Shown here: one piece after another, positions 1-9,879 of the stretch
Position numbering within the stretch: the first letter of the stretch is position 1
How the letters are laid out: each line of letters begins with the position of its first letter
IMG/VR virus record: IMGVR_UViG_3300042462_000571
Location: 1-25,537 of that record
Strand: one strand, 5' to 3'
Source of the DNA: a virus
DNA: 25,537 bases
Program-made: the position numbers and the translations under genes
Notes under the pieces: model-generated
Seen by the model: the letters and a program-made list of their open reading frames with translations, nothing else
Told to the model about the DNA's origin: nothing
The model's database searches: none

Positions 1-1658
1 GAAGTATCCAAGAAACTGTTTTACAGTACGCTCAACAAAAATCGTCTGTTTATAACATTGCAAGAACTTACGGTTTGAAAATTCCTGGAGCCAGACCTTC
101 AGTTGCTTTAGTTGATTTTTCTATTACAGTTCCTGCACTTGGGGACCAAGAAGATTTAAGATATTGTGGAATATTAAGAAGAGGGGCACAAATAAATGGT
201 GCTGGTCAACCATTCGAAACTGTTTATGATATAGATTTTTCTTCACCAATAAATGCCGAAGGTTCCCCAAATAGATTAAAGATTCCAAATTTTGATCAGA
301 ACGGTACATTGATAAATTACACCATAACTAAAAGAGAAGTTGTGGTCAATGGGATTACAAAAGTTTTCAAAAGAGTCATTACACCAAATGATGTAAAACC
401 ATTTTTCGAGTTATTTTTACCCGAAAAAAACGTGTTAGGTGTCACAAGTATTCTTCTTAAGGATGGTACAAGTTATGTTGCTCCTCCACCAACCCAGGAA
501 TTTTTGGGACTAGAGAATAGGTGGTATGAAGTACCAGCATTGGCCCAAGATAGAGTTTTTATTGAAGATCCTACTAAACCATCCGATCAACCTGGGGTTA
601 AGGTTGGTAGATATATTCAAACAAATGATCGGTTCATCACAGAAAATACCCCAGAAAATTTTACAAAACTGACATTTGGTGGTGGGAATGTATCTGCAGA
701 TGAGCAACTAAGAGAGTTTACACGCACAGGAAATAAAATGGATTTGAATAAATACATTAATAATTTTTCCTTAGGTAGTTCTCTTAAGTCTAATTCTACA
801 TTGTTTGTTCAGTACAGAGTTGGTGGTGGTCAGGCAACAAATGTGGGAGTTAATGTAATCACTCAATTCGGTACAATATCATTTTTTGTAAATGGTCCTG
901 TCGAAAGTTTAAATAATACTGTTATTAATTCATTAAGATGTAATAATGTTACTGCGGCAATCGGAGGGGCAAACGCACCTTCGACTGAAGAAGTTAGACA
1001 ATATGTAACATTTAATTTCGCGGCACAAAACCGAGCGGTCACTGTAAACGATTATGAGTCGGTAATTAGAAACATGCCTCCTCAGTTTGGTGCTCCCGGA
1101 AAAGTTGCAATAGTTGAAGAAAATAATAAAATTAAAATTAAAATGTTATCATATGATATAAATGGTAACTTGACTGAGGTAGTTTCAAATACTTTAATGA
1201 GTAATGTTGCTAATTACTTGTCCAATTACAGAATGATAAATGATTACATATCCCTCGAAACGGCAAATGTTATTGACTTGGGTGTTGATGTTGATGTAAT
1301 ATTAGATGCTAGTCAAAATCAAGGGGCAATTGTTTCAAGAATAATTGAAATTGTAACCGCATTTTTCAGTCCGCTTGATAGAGGGTTAGGACAAAACATA
1401 AATGTGTCTGCATTAAGATCACAAATCCAACAAGAAAATGGTGTAATTTCCTTATCTGGCATATTCTTTTTCAATAAAGTTGGAGGTGAGTATTCTTCAT
1501 CTCAAACTTCTCAACAATATGAAGATCCAGAAACAAAACTAATTAAACTAATTGCAGATACAATTTTTGCGGAACCATCACAAATTTACCAAGTAAGATT
1601 TCCTTCTAAGGACATTAGAGTTAGTGTATTAAATTTAAAGACAGTCAACTTTAGTTAA
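1..1658 (+). CDS. Baseplate wedge protein, baseplate J / T4 gp6-like (5' partial)
   Basis: Probable wedge subunit of a contractile-tail baseplate; in T4, gp6 forms the ring holding the wedges together. The frame is open from base 3 through the whole 5' edge, so the gene begins outside the window and the TTG at 75 is just an internal Leu codon. The visible start reads YNIARTYGLKIPGARPS, then VALVDFSITVPALGD, the proline- and glycine-rich entry typical of gp6-like wedge proteins. The most diagnostic part is NRAVTVNDYESVIRN at about nt 1030-1075, matching the R-AVT-x-x-DYE signature of the baseplate J family, followed by a short beta-strand segment (GKVAIVEE). The C-terminal part (about nt 1230-1650) has the VDVDVILD strand and the repeated loop expected of a J-like C-terminus. 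It ends TAA at 1656-1658, 93 nt before the next gene. The family call is fairly secure; equating it with gp6 rests on gene order and contractile-tail context. Confidence 0.8.
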   Translation, partial: SIQETVLQYAQQKSSVYNIARTYGLKIPGARPSVALVDFSITVPALGDQEDLRYCGILRRGAQINGAGQPFETVYDIDFSSPINAEGSPNRLKIPNFDQNGTLINYTITKREVVVNGITKVFKRVITPNDVKPFFELFLPEKNVLGVTSILLKDGTSYVAPPPTQEFLGLENRWYEVPALAQDRVFIEDPTKPSDQPGVKVGRYIQTNDRFITENTPENFTKLTFGGGNVSADEQLREFTRTGNKMDLNKYINNFSLGSSLKSNSTLFVQYRVGGGQATNVGVNVITQFGTISFFVNGPVESLNNTVINSLRCNNVTAAIGGANAPSTEEVRQYVTFNFAAQNRAVTVNDYESVIRNMPPQFGAPGKVAIVEENNKIKIKMLSYDINGNLTEVVSNTLMSNVANYLSNYRMINDYISLETANVIDLGVDVDVILDASQNQGAIVSRIIEIVTAFFSPLDRGLGQNINVSALRSQIQQENGVISLSGIFFFNKVGGEYSSSQTSQQYEDPETKLIKLIADTIFAEPSQIYQVRFPSKDIRVSVLNLKTVNFS

Positions 1659-1664
1659 TACAAC

Positions 1665-1680
1665 ACCTTTCAAAGGTTTT
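1665..1680 (+). terminator. Weak hairpin after the gp6-like gene
   Basis: ACCTTTCAAAGGT (1665-1677) is an inverted repeat that can form a 5-bp stem with a 3-nt loop, followed by only four T residues. It is too short to be a convincing terminator. It may cause partial attenuation or be chance. It lies in the largest gap of the + strand gene array (1659-1751). Confidence 0.2.
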
Positions 1681-1730
1681 CATTACACTTTTCAAAAATT
1701 GATTATATCTTTTAAAAATACGAAATAAAC

Positions 1731-1738
1731 TATTTATT
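1731..1738 (+). promoter_or_regulatory. TATTTATT box, possible late promoter or A/T translation enhancer
   Basis: TATTTATT lies 13 nt before the start of the 1853-residue gene. Similar boxes occur in the gaps at 11060 and 21080. They recall the T4 late promoter element TATAAATA, whose reverse complement is TATTTATA. The same string also occurs inside coding DNA here, so chance in AT-rich sequence is likely. Confidence 0.2.
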
Positions 1739-1751
1739 TTTAAAAGACCAA

Positions 1752-4700
1752 ATGCCTAAATCTGTAAGGATTAAAACTACCCCGGGAAACGAAAAAAGTC
1801 TCAAAGTAATGTTAGAACAGGACTTCGAGTTTCTGGAAATTCTTTCTCTAAAACTAAATCAAGCAGACATATACACTAGAGTTTGTTCTGATTATGGAGT
1901 TGTAGTAGGTAGAGTATTTGTTAACGGAGGATATGGTTTACCAAATGCACGAGTTTCAGTTTTTGTCCCAATCGAAGATGTTGATTTAAATAACCCTATA
2001 ATTTCTGAATTATACCCTTACACATTTATTTCAGATGTAAACGAAGAAGGTTATAGATATAATTTACTCCCGAAAGAACCACAGTACAATGGACATGTAC
2101 CAACAGGTTCTTTTCCAACAAAACAAGAAGTTCTTATAGACAACACTTATATTGAAGTTTTTGACAAATATTATCGTTATACAGTTAAAACTAATGAAAG
2201 TGGGGATTACATGATTTTTGGTGTTCCAGTAGGTACTCAAACATTGGTAATGGATGTTGATCTTTCAGACATTGGTTGTTTTTCCTTAAGTCCACAGGAT
2301 TTAATACAGGCTGGGGTGGCAAGTGAAGATCAAGTAAATGGATCTAAATTTAAAAGTTCCACTAACTTAAATGAATTACCTCAAATAATTTCACTAAACA
2401 AAATATTAGAAATTGCACCTTTATGGGGAGAACCTGAAATTTGTCAATTGGGTATTACAAGAGCGGATTTTGATTTAACGGCATCTGCAAATATATCAAT
2501 ACAACCAACCTCAATTTTTATGGGATCTGTCATATCTACAACAGATGACGATTCGGTAAAACCAAGTTGTAAACCAAAAAATAATACTGGAAACCTGTGT
2601 GAATTAGTGGCAGGACCCGGTCAAATTTTATCTATTCGACAGACAATCGACACAGACCAATACGGATATCCAATATTAGAACAATATGATTTAGAACAAA
2701 ACGGAAAAATTATTGATGACAACGGTACATTTTTAGTTAATTTACCAATGAATTTGGACTATGTTTACACTAATGAATATGGTCAACAAGTTCTATCAAA
2801 CGATCCCAAAATAGGAATACCCACTACTGGAAAATATAGATTCAAGTTCAAATGGCAAAATGAACAAGGTCTAAAGAATAATTTTTTAAGGGGTAATTAT
2901 TTAGTACCAAATGTTAAAGAGTATGGTTGGTCAAATGCGTCAAATGACCCATTTATTACCCAACCACCAACCGTTCTCAGTTATAATTTGGTTCCTGGTT
3001 TCACTATCCAAACAATACCCATTGCTACAAATGGTGGTTTAGTTCTTGACAATTCAGTTAATTCACAAAGTATTTCTGTTACAATTGGTGGTATACCATA
3101 TTTTGGTGATGTAAATGTCATTCCAATTACAACGGCACCAACTAACGTGGTTGTGACTTCAATACCTCAAGATGTTAACAGTTCTCAAATATTGAACTTT
3201 TTATTTTATGATCAGGGACCTTTTGACGTTTTAAGATCTTATGCTTTTTCATTAGATTGGGACGATTATGGTGATTCAAATATGATCCAGGAGGCAATAA
3301 ATTGTGAAGATAGATTCTATTTGTTTAACTACAATAAAGTTTACACAACATCTTTATTTTTAGATCGATACAAAAATGGAGTAGGTAGAGCGAGACATCT
3401 AGGTATAAAAGAAATTGATAATAGAACATGTAAGTCGACGGTTAATACGTTCCCTGCAAATGACATCATAAGAAACTTTGATTTTTTGTTTTTTCTTTTC
3501 AATTTTTTATTGAATGTTTTAACCCCGGCACTTTTGGCCGTGCTTTGGTTGGCTCACTTTATTGCTAAGTTTTGGCCTGTTTTTAAAAATTTAGGAAAAA
3601 CACTTAGAAGATTATTAATAATTGGAACTGTTTATTATTGGGCACTTGTGGTTTGGAATCTTTCCGCTGCTATAGTAGCATTACTGCCCATTCCTTCAGG
3701 CCTATCTATTTCGTTTTATGTGGGTTTTGGAATTTCACTTGTAAAGGCTATAGGGGTAAGTATTCTTCTTAGATTTTACAACCAAAGAGTTTATCCTTTT
3801 TTACAACATGTTATTCTAGACCTTAGAAGAATAGGTCTTCCTATGATTTCTTATCCTGAATGTGAGTCATGTGATTGTAATTGCGGATTTGCTGAAATAG
3901 GAGAACAATTTACCCCGGACACATTTGATCAAGAATTGCAAGCCGAACTATCAGTTTATTCACAAACAGGAGTACAAATTTTGGGTCAATCGACTTCATT
4001 TCTGGCACCAGTTAACATGTCATCTGCGTATGATGTCACTCACCCAAATTTAGAAATTATACCAGGTTATCAATATGGTGATGCTGATAATGGATATTTC
4101 AGGTGTGGTGGTACCGGTCAATACAAATCATTAGCATGGGCAATCGACAATAATCAAGTGGATCAAACAGTTGTGACTAAAGCCCAGGCAGATTTTTTAA
4201 GATTATTTTCGGGTTACGATGTTTTAGGAGGTAGTGAATTTAATAAGTATCACGCACCTCAACCATTTTTATTCGCGGCAGACAAAAGTCCTGGTCAGGA
4301 TGATAGGTGGTTTGGATTCCCAACAAAACAGACTTATCCTCAAAGATTAAATGAATTTAATTTAAGAGACAAATATTTTAACCCAAATCCAGGAACTCCT
4401 GGAGTAAATCAAATTACAACTACAGTGAACCCTCAACTTGCGGGGTCACAACCTTTCAAAGATCAGGTTGTAATTCTATTAGCAAGACCTGGTACAATAG
4501 ATACAGTGTTTCCAGGGGATTTAATAACTTTTCAGGATCCAAATTTTTCGAACGGACAAGTTGTGTCCAGAAAAGTAAACTTAACAGGTGCAACTTCGAA
4601 CCAATTTTTAAATAATGCGGTAACAGGAACAACACTATTATCACCATTTCCATTAGGTTCATTGACACCAACACCTATTTCTCAAACCATTTCATATGCA

Positions 4701-7313
4701 AATCCAAACAACCAATCTAATAATTTATTTTCAACAATTAAAATATTACAAACAGGAACCACTAGTCCCGCACTTACAAAAGAGGATTTTTTAAAATACG
4801 ATACAGATGTTGAATATTTTCAGTTATTAACGGGATTAACAGTAAATCAATTTTATGCATTAGATTCAAATACACTTGGTTATTTTCCGCAATCCTATTT
4901 GAAACACCAAATTCAAATTGTTATTTTAGATCCATGTGGACCATCAACTACTTTTCCTACCAATGGTAATCCAGTTATTCTACCTACAAATATTTCTTCC
5001 AACTATAATCCAAATGCAGGAGCAAATTCAATACAATCAAACAACTTTGTTGCATTGGAAAATATGGCTAATTACGATTCATATGAAGTTTTAATTTTAA
5101 CAAGAGGAGTCGATCCTCATACCACAAAACAAAATATTGAATACGATTTATCGGTTTTATTTGGTTATCCCTCCGCACCTGGAACAGTTATGGTTTCAGG
5201 TGACTACTATCTTAATTATCCAATCCAAGGGGTTGGTGTCAATGCACTTTCCCACATTTCAACAAATAACACAACAAACTTACTTTATTTTCCATCTTTT
5301 ACTTTTTCAATTTCCCCACCAACACCAGGAAATCCAAATTATACTGCTTTTACATCTCCACTACCATATTATTATCTTGCTACTAGTGATACAACAGTAC
5401 CTTCTGGTCTTGCATATGTTCCAGTAAATAACTTTCAAACGGTATCTTCATTAACCTTCCCTGGTAATAATTCAATCACAACTGCGAATAATTTTGTTTT
5501 ACCACAGTCGGTATCTAGATATATAGGAGGTGGACCATTTATTGCGGCAGAATTTAATGTACCGATTAATTCATTGAGTTTTTATGATAACGTACCTAAT
5601 TTAAGTGATTATGGTTATCCATTGACTAACTCGGTATCTGTAAATATTTATGCACTTTATTCACAGGCATATTTTAAATACACATTGTCACAAGTAAATT
5701 TCTCAGATAGAACAAGGATTGTTATGAGGAGTGATAGATTACCAACATCTACTTGTATAGAAGATGGTCCTGGTATTAGAACAAGTTTTGCACTGCACCA
5801 AAACAATAATTTTTGTTACTTCTTAGATGCTGGTGTTGGTTTCGAACAAAGTCAAAATTTTGGAGGTTCTTTTGACCCATCTGAATTCTTGGATCAATTT
5901 AGTGGAAATACATCACTGACAAATACCTTTACATGTGAAGGTATGAAACCGTTACAATGTTACACCGGAAGTGGTAGAAATGTGGGGGTTTATCCTACGG
6001 GCCAATGTCCAGTTCCAGATGACATCATGATAAATGGTTGTTACTGTCTTTTAAATGAAGAATATCTTTTCGAGGGATATAAAAGAGATGTTAGATATTT
6101 TTTAGAATGGAAAGCAAGATTTATTTTGATGTATGCGTTATGTAGAGGAGTTTTCGCACAAACATTTCAAAACAATTGGATTAATGGTGTTTTGTACATG
6201 CCGTCGTTTACCAAACGTTCTGTATATCCATCTTTAAATAATATATCAAATCCAACGTATGTGTTCTGTAAAGATTTTATTTATTTTAATACCGCATCTA
6301 ACAACTTTTATTATAGAAGTTCACCATACAGTAAATCTTTGAATTCTTTTATTGGAAAAAAAATGAATCTTCCACCATTAACTTTGGGTGTGAATCCTGG
6401 ATATAACGACAAACAAATACAATTTCCAACAACCATACTCGATTTGGGACCGAGAGACTTCTTTATTAAAGAAATTTGTAGTAACCCCGCTTTTGGATCA
6501 TATTTTTCAAATGAACTTGTTTCTACTTCATATAATGATCAAGGTGAAATTGTACAGTTCGGATTTTTGTCTAGATTATTGAATTCTTGGTTCAGAGGAC
6601 TAATGATTCCTGATTCCAGTGGTATTTTATTCAACTGGGACACAGGACTAAACAAGTTCTTTGATAGTGCACGAGGGGGGTCAAGAATAGATGGGGACAT
6701 AGCACAATCAATATCCATTAATTCTGAGTTCAAAATAAATCCTTTTTATGATGAAAATTACCCACTACCAACGGATGTTTATCTAGGAGATGATGGTATA
6801 CCACCTAACTTTAAACCTGTATTTGGTGTTTTTTACAGATCTAATTTTGATGAGTATAGTACTAGAAGAGAAATGAGTCCCGGATTACAAATTTACAACT
6901 TATTACCATTAATTCAAACACCTTTTGGTTATCCAAACTCACAAGAAGTACCAACTTATAAGTGGCAACTTACCACGTCACTAAGAATATTTGGTACAGA
7001 AAACAACAATTGGTATACTCAGGCAAACCAAAACGTGACTAACAATGGATTTATATCCAAAAAATACCAATCATTTGATTTCAACACCGATTATTTCACA
7101 ACCGCAACACTTGTTTCACCAAACTTTTTACCTAACTTACCTCAAGGTTATATTACAAATTTTAATGCATTGGGACAAACGGACGAAAACGTACCTCAAA
7201 ACAATAACTTAGTGGTTGTTGGATTACCTAATCACATGTATTTTGGTTTGAACAATGGAAAAACCGCAGTAAATAGGTTTATTAAACTTTATGTAGACAC
7301 AGCAGAACAATAA
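1752..7313 (+). CDS. Giant virion structural protein with internal membrane-helix-like region
   Basis: 1853 residues, probably part of the baseplate or tail periphery given its place after the gp6-like gene; exact role unknown. Residues about 45-70 (GVVVGRVFVNGGYGLPNARV) and 145-175 (TNESGDYMIFGVPVGT) look like the two halves of a carboxypeptidase-regulatory-like / transthyretin-type beta-sandwich. Residues about 574-690 are strongly hydrophobic: three helix-length segments near 577-607, 619-645 and 651-672, separated by a basic KNLGKTLRR loop. A Cys cluster CESCDCNC follows at residues 704-711. The remaining 1100 residues are Asn-, Pro- and aromatic-rich, as in beta-rich fibre or baseplate proteins, with no family I recognise. 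There is no N-terminal signal peptide. ATG at 1752 is the first Met in frame after the gap. The stop at 7311-7313 overlaps the next ATG as TAATG, so translation is probably coupled. The structural role is inferred from context; the membrane-like region is seen directly in the sequence. Confidence 0.75.
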   Translation: MPKSVRIKTTPGNEKSLKVMLEQDFEFLEILSLKLNQADIYTRVCSDYGVVVGRVFVNGGYGLPNARVSVFVPIEDVDLNNPIISELYPYTFISDVNEEGYRYNLLPKEPQYNGHVPTGSFPTKQEVLIDNTYIEVFDKYYRYTVKTNESGDYMIFGVPVGTQTLVMDVDLSDIGCFSLSPQDLIQAGVASEDQVNGSKFKSSTNLNELPQIISLNKILEIAPLWGEPEICQLGITRADFDLTASANISIQPTSIFMGSVISTTDDDSVKPSCKPKNNTGNLCELVAGPGQILSIRQTIDTDQYGYPILEQYDLEQNGKIIDDNGTFLVNLPMNLDYVYTNEYGQQVLSNDPKIGIPTTGKYRFKFKWQNEQGLKNNFLRGNYLVPNVKEYGWSNASNDPFITQPPTVLSYNLVPGFTIQTIPIATNGGLVLDNSVNSQSISVTIGGIPYFGDVNVIPITTAPTNVVVTSIPQDVNSSQILNFLFYDQGPFDVLRSYAFSLDWDDYGDSNMIQEAINCEDRFYLFNYNKVYTTSLFLDRYKNGVGRARHLGIKEIDNRTCKSTVNTFPANDIIRNFDFLFFLFNFLLNVLTPALLAVLWLAHFIAKFWPVFKNLGKTLRRLLIIGTVYYWALVVWNLSAAIVALLPIPSGLSISFYVGFGISLVKAIGVSILLRFYNQRVYPFLQHVILDLRRIGLPMISYPECESCDCNCGFAEIGEQFTPDTFDQELQAELSVYSQTGVQILGQSTSFLAPVNMSSAYDVTHPNLEIIPGYQYGDADNGYFRCGGTGQYKSLAWAIDNNQVDQTVVTKAQADFLRLFSGYDVLGGSEFNKYHAPQPFLFAADKSPGQDDRWFGFPTKQTYPQRLNEFNLRDKYFNPNPGTPGVNQITTTVNPQLAGSQPFKDQVVILLARPGTIDTVFPGDLITFQDPNFSNGQVVSRKVNLTGATSNQFLNNAVTGTTLLSPFPLGSLTPTPISQTISYANPNNQSNNLFSTIKILQTGTTSPALTKEDFLKYDTDVEYFQLLTGLTVNQFYALDSNTLGYFPQSYLKHQIQIVILDPCGPSTTFPTNGNPVILPTNISSNYNPNAGANSIQSNNFVALENMANYDSYEVLILTRGVDPHTTKQNIEYDLSVLFGYPSAPGTVMVSGDYYLNYPIQGVGVNALSHISTNNTTNLLYFPSFTFSISPPTPGNPNYTAFTSPLPYYYLATSDTTVPSGLAYVPVNNFQTVSSLTFPGNNSITTANNFVLPQSVSRYIGGGPFIAAEFNVPINSLSFYDNVPNLSDYGYPLTNSVSVNIYALYSQAYFKYTLSQVNFSDRTRIVMRSDRLPTSTCIEDGPGIRTSFALHQNNNFCYFLDAGVGFEQSQNFGGSFDPSEFLDQFSGNTSLTNTFTCEGMKPLQCYTGSGRNVGVYPTGQCPVPDDIMINGCYCLLNEEYLFEGYKRDVRYFLEWKARFILMYALCRGVFAQTFQNNWINGVLYMPSFTKRSVYPSLNNISNPTYVFCKDFIYFNTASNNFYYRSSPYSKSLNSFIGKKMNLPPLTLGVNPGYNDKQIQFPTTILDLGPRDFFIKEICSNPAFGSYFSNELVSTSYNDQGEIVQFGFLSRLLNSWFRGLMIPDSSGILFNWDTGLNKFFDSARGGSRIDGDIAQSISINSEFKINPFYDENYPLPTDVYLGDDGIPPNFKPVFGVFYRSNFDEYSTRREMSPGLQIYNLLPLIQTPFGYPNSQEVPTYKWQLTTSLRIFGTENNNWYTQANQNVTNNGFISKKYQSFDFNTDYFTTATLVSPNFLPNLPQGYITNFNALGQTDENVPQNNNLVVVGLPNHMYFGLNNGKTAVNRFIKLYVDTAEQ

Positions 7314-9064
7314 TGGCAGTAAATGATTCAGATAGAATAATTTTAGGATCTAAAAGATACGCATCGGCACCAAATACTTTGTTGTCAACAATTTTGTCTT
7401 TATCACAAAATCAAAAAGAAATTATAGAGTTTGATAGAAATGTAGACATAAGTTTACAAGAAACTTTTAATGAAGAAAGACAAATTTCCACAACTTTCAG
7501 ACCAACTGGAAAGTTTTATTTGGTTTTTAAAAATTCCTATACTGGAAAAACTTCTTATACCCCTTTCAGAAATAATTTGTACTACACAAATGCAGTACAA
7601 AATGCTGTAGCGTCTTTTCCACCGCCAGTACCATTTAATTCGCCTATTTTATGGGAAGGGTTTCCTCAATTTTTTGAGTTTGATTTTATCAGATTGGATA
7701 ACAATGTTCCTGGATATACACAACCCCCAAATAATCATTTAACTTTTGTTAATAAAAGTGCTTCAACATATAATTGGACTCACTATTTGAGTTATGCCTA
7801 TGATAATGATTTCAATAAACAATTATATACAGTCGACCCCAATTCACTAGTTTCTTGGTCATGGCAAGTTCAGGATGGAATACCATTTGTAATTACGGTA
7901 GGTAATAATGATTTGACAAGAGTTATTAGATTTAAATGTCCAATGAAACACGGTCTTACTGAAGGGGAGTTTGTTGAATTGTCATTTAGTTATAATGGAA
8001 ATAATCTGTTTCAAGTTTCAAGTCTTGGAGATCCAAACTTTGGCAGTGATGAATACATTTTTAATATCACAAATGTTGGATTTGTAGGTTTAACTTTTAA
8101 TTCTGGAAATATTGGATTATTCAAAAGAGTTATAAATAATCAAAATATATCTGAAACAAAATCAATTTATTATGTGAGAAGACACAAAATTTTAACAAAT
8201 GTTGAGGATTCTGTTTTGATGAACGCTGGTTTTGAAAAAAACATATATGGTGATAAAACCAAAACTGAGGAAGCGGTTTTAACTCCTAACAACCAAACGA
8301 GAACCTCTGTTTTGGAGGGGTCTCAATCTTATACATTATCTTTTAATACTGACCTTGATACTTCACCATTTAGAGATAATCAAAAAAGACCTATAACTGA
8401 AATATTTTTTACAACGATTTGGAAAGGTTATTTTGGTTGGACTAAAAATCTTAAACAGGGGTATAAGTTTAATTTACCCTTAATTAATAATTCACCGAAT
8501 CCTTGGTGGGACACTTTCAACCCTTTTTCAAATTCTAACTTAAACACAGGAACCTATAATAGTTCTACTTTACCTAGTGCTGGACCTTTCATTTATACGG
8601 AAAATCTAAAAAGAGGTGACATACTTGATGGTGATGTATGTGAATGGAATAATTACGATCAAAAAGAAAGAGTTGTTTCAACCCTATTTCATAAAATCAA
8701 TTTTAATACAAATTGGTTTTCTTTAATGAATATGGGACCTAAGACAAATCAATTCGGATATTATTATCAACCACATCAAACATTAACTTTAAAAACATAT
8801 TCTACATATATTGAAGAAGGTTTTACTAATGATATAGTAAATATGCCTGATTATGCATATTATTCAAATCTTTCAGATGGATTCAGATGGAGAGACATCT
8901 ATCCCTATGGATTCATAGATAATGAAGGGGTTGGAGTTGATTATCCATTCATGAACGGAAAACATTATCCTTTTAAAGATATAATATTTAGAATTATACC
9001 AGAAGGAACCAATGTTGATAACTTAGATGTAATTTCAGATCCTATTATAGATGAGTGTGAATAA
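7313..9064 (+). CDS. Virion structural protein, unassigned (583 aa)
   Basis: No family recognised. The N-terminus (SDRIILGSKRYASAPNTL) is polar, and residues about 40-70 contain a Gln/Glu-rich stretch (SLQETFNEERQ). The rest is rich in Asn, Phe, Tyr and Trp with alternating beta-strand patterns, fitting a tail or baseplate component and not an enzyme. No signal peptide, membrane helix or catalytic motif is visible. The start overlaps the stop of the giant structural gene by one base (TAATG), and the end overlaps the next gene by 14 nt, so it is embedded in a translationally coupled series. By position it falls where T4 keeps wedge-periphery genes, but its length (T4 gp8 is 334 residues) and sequence give no support for a specific equivalence. 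Confidence 0.7.
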   Translation: MAVNDSDRIILGSKRYASAPNTLLSTILSLSQNQKEIIEFDRNVDISLQETFNEERQISTTFRPTGKFYLVFKNSYTGKTSYTPFRNNLYYTNAVQNAVASFPPPVPFNSPILWEGFPQFFEFDFIRLDNNVPGYTQPPNNHLTFVNKSASTYNWTHYLSYAYDNDFNKQLYTVDPNSLVSWSWQVQDGIPFVITVGNNDLTRVIRFKCPMKHGLTEGEFVELSFSYNGNNLFQVSSLGDPNFGSDEYIFNITNVGFVGLTFNSGNIGLFKRVINNQNISETKSIYYVRRHKILTNVEDSVLMNAGFEKNIYGDKTKTEEAVLTPNNQTRTSVLEGSQSYTLSFNTDLDTSPFRDNQKRPITEIFFTTIWKGYFGWTKNLKQGYKFNLPLINNSPNPWWDTFNPFSNSNLNTGTYNSSTLPSAGPFIYTENLKRGDILDGDVCEWNNYDQKERVVSTLFHKINFNTNWFSLMNMGPKTNQFGYYYQPHQTLTLKTYSTYIEEGFTNDIVNMPDYAYYSNLSDGFRWRDIYPYGFIDNEGVGVDYPFMNGKHYPFKDIIFRIIPEGTNVDNLDVISDPIIDECE

Positions 9065-9875
9065 ATATAAAATATTATTACCCGAGAACAACAAATATTT
9101 AGATATCCCTTTGGAAATGAATTGGGATTTTTTAGGTAGAGATGATTCAATTCAGACCTATCAAAATGAGATTCTCAAAGACATTATAGGTAATGCTAAT
9201 GACTTTGAAATATTACAATTTACCCATAAAGAATATATAGATAGTTCTGGATATAAAAAAAGTGCGGTAAATTATGAATTTTATTTTTATGACAATTCAA
9301 ATCCCGTTACAAGTCCAGTAGTGACACCAGCAAATTGGATTAATAGTTATTTGGATGAAGGGTTTACCACCCAAGAAGTCTATTATTACTCGAATTCGTT
9401 TACGAAATCATTTTTTAAATTAGATTTTTATGATACACCACAAGACCAAACCCAAAAGAATTATTTTACAATTATATTACCTGTTCAACAAGGTTTTACA
9501 CAGAGCGTATCAATATCTCCAGTGTTTCCCCTGGTAGACATAAAAAAACCAAAATTTCAATTAGACTTTATTGGTGACAAAGAGGGATTTAACATTTATT
9601 GGTTAAGAAAAAAAGATTATGTCGATATCAGTACTTTTTATATGAGTGCAAAATTCTTTAATGCAAAGACCGGTGAATATGTAAAAATGACAAATACACC
9701 GCAACCCTCTATAGGAAACCTTTTTACTTTTAATCCAGAAGATTACTTTTATTATAAAGTAAATTTAGATTATCCCAAGTTCAATTATGAAGTATTAACA
9801 ACTTCCACTCCAAATATTGTAATTGGATTGGATGGGGGATTACCCATAAGATGGTATGAATATATAAATCCTTAA
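9051..9875 (+). CDS. Virion structural protein, unassigned (274 aa)
   Basis: Function unknown. The protein starts MSVNKYKILLPENNKYLDIPLEMNW in frame at an ATG inside the preceding gene, giving a 14-nt overlap; a GTG two codons downstream (9057) is an alternative start. It is acidic and aromatic, with a Phe/Tyr-rich middle (YEFYFYDNSNP, SYLDEGFTTQEVYYYSNSF) and no recognisable enzyme motif or membrane segment. It is flanked on both sides by probable baseplate genes with at most a 4-nt gap to the next. The coupling suggests it is made together with them and is likely a small baseplate or tail accessory subunit. That role is inference from context only. Confidence 0.65.
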   Translation: MSVNKYKILLPENNKYLDIPLEMNWDFLGRDDSIQTYQNEILKDIIGNANDFEILQFTHKEYIDSSGYKKSAVNYEFYFYDNSNPVTSPVVTPANWINSYLDEGFTTQEVYYYSNSFTKSFFKLDFYDTPQDQTQKNYFTIILPVQQGFTQSVSISPVFPLVDIKKPKFQLDFIGDKEGFNIYWLRKKDYVDISTFYMSAKFFNAKTGEYVKMTNTPQPSIGNLFTFNPEDYFYYKVNLDYPKFNYEVLTTSTPNIVIGLDGGLPIRWYEYINP

Positions 9876-9879
9876 TAAA

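Noticed and set aside
75-77. TTG as start of the gp6-like gene
   Set aside because: The frame is open up to the left edge with conserved-looking sequence (YNIARTYGL), so the start lies outside the window.
5137-5427. + strand open frame inside the giant structural gene
   Set aside because: Alternative frame of an intact 1853-codon gene, with an Ile/Leu/His-rich low-complexity translation and no start signal.
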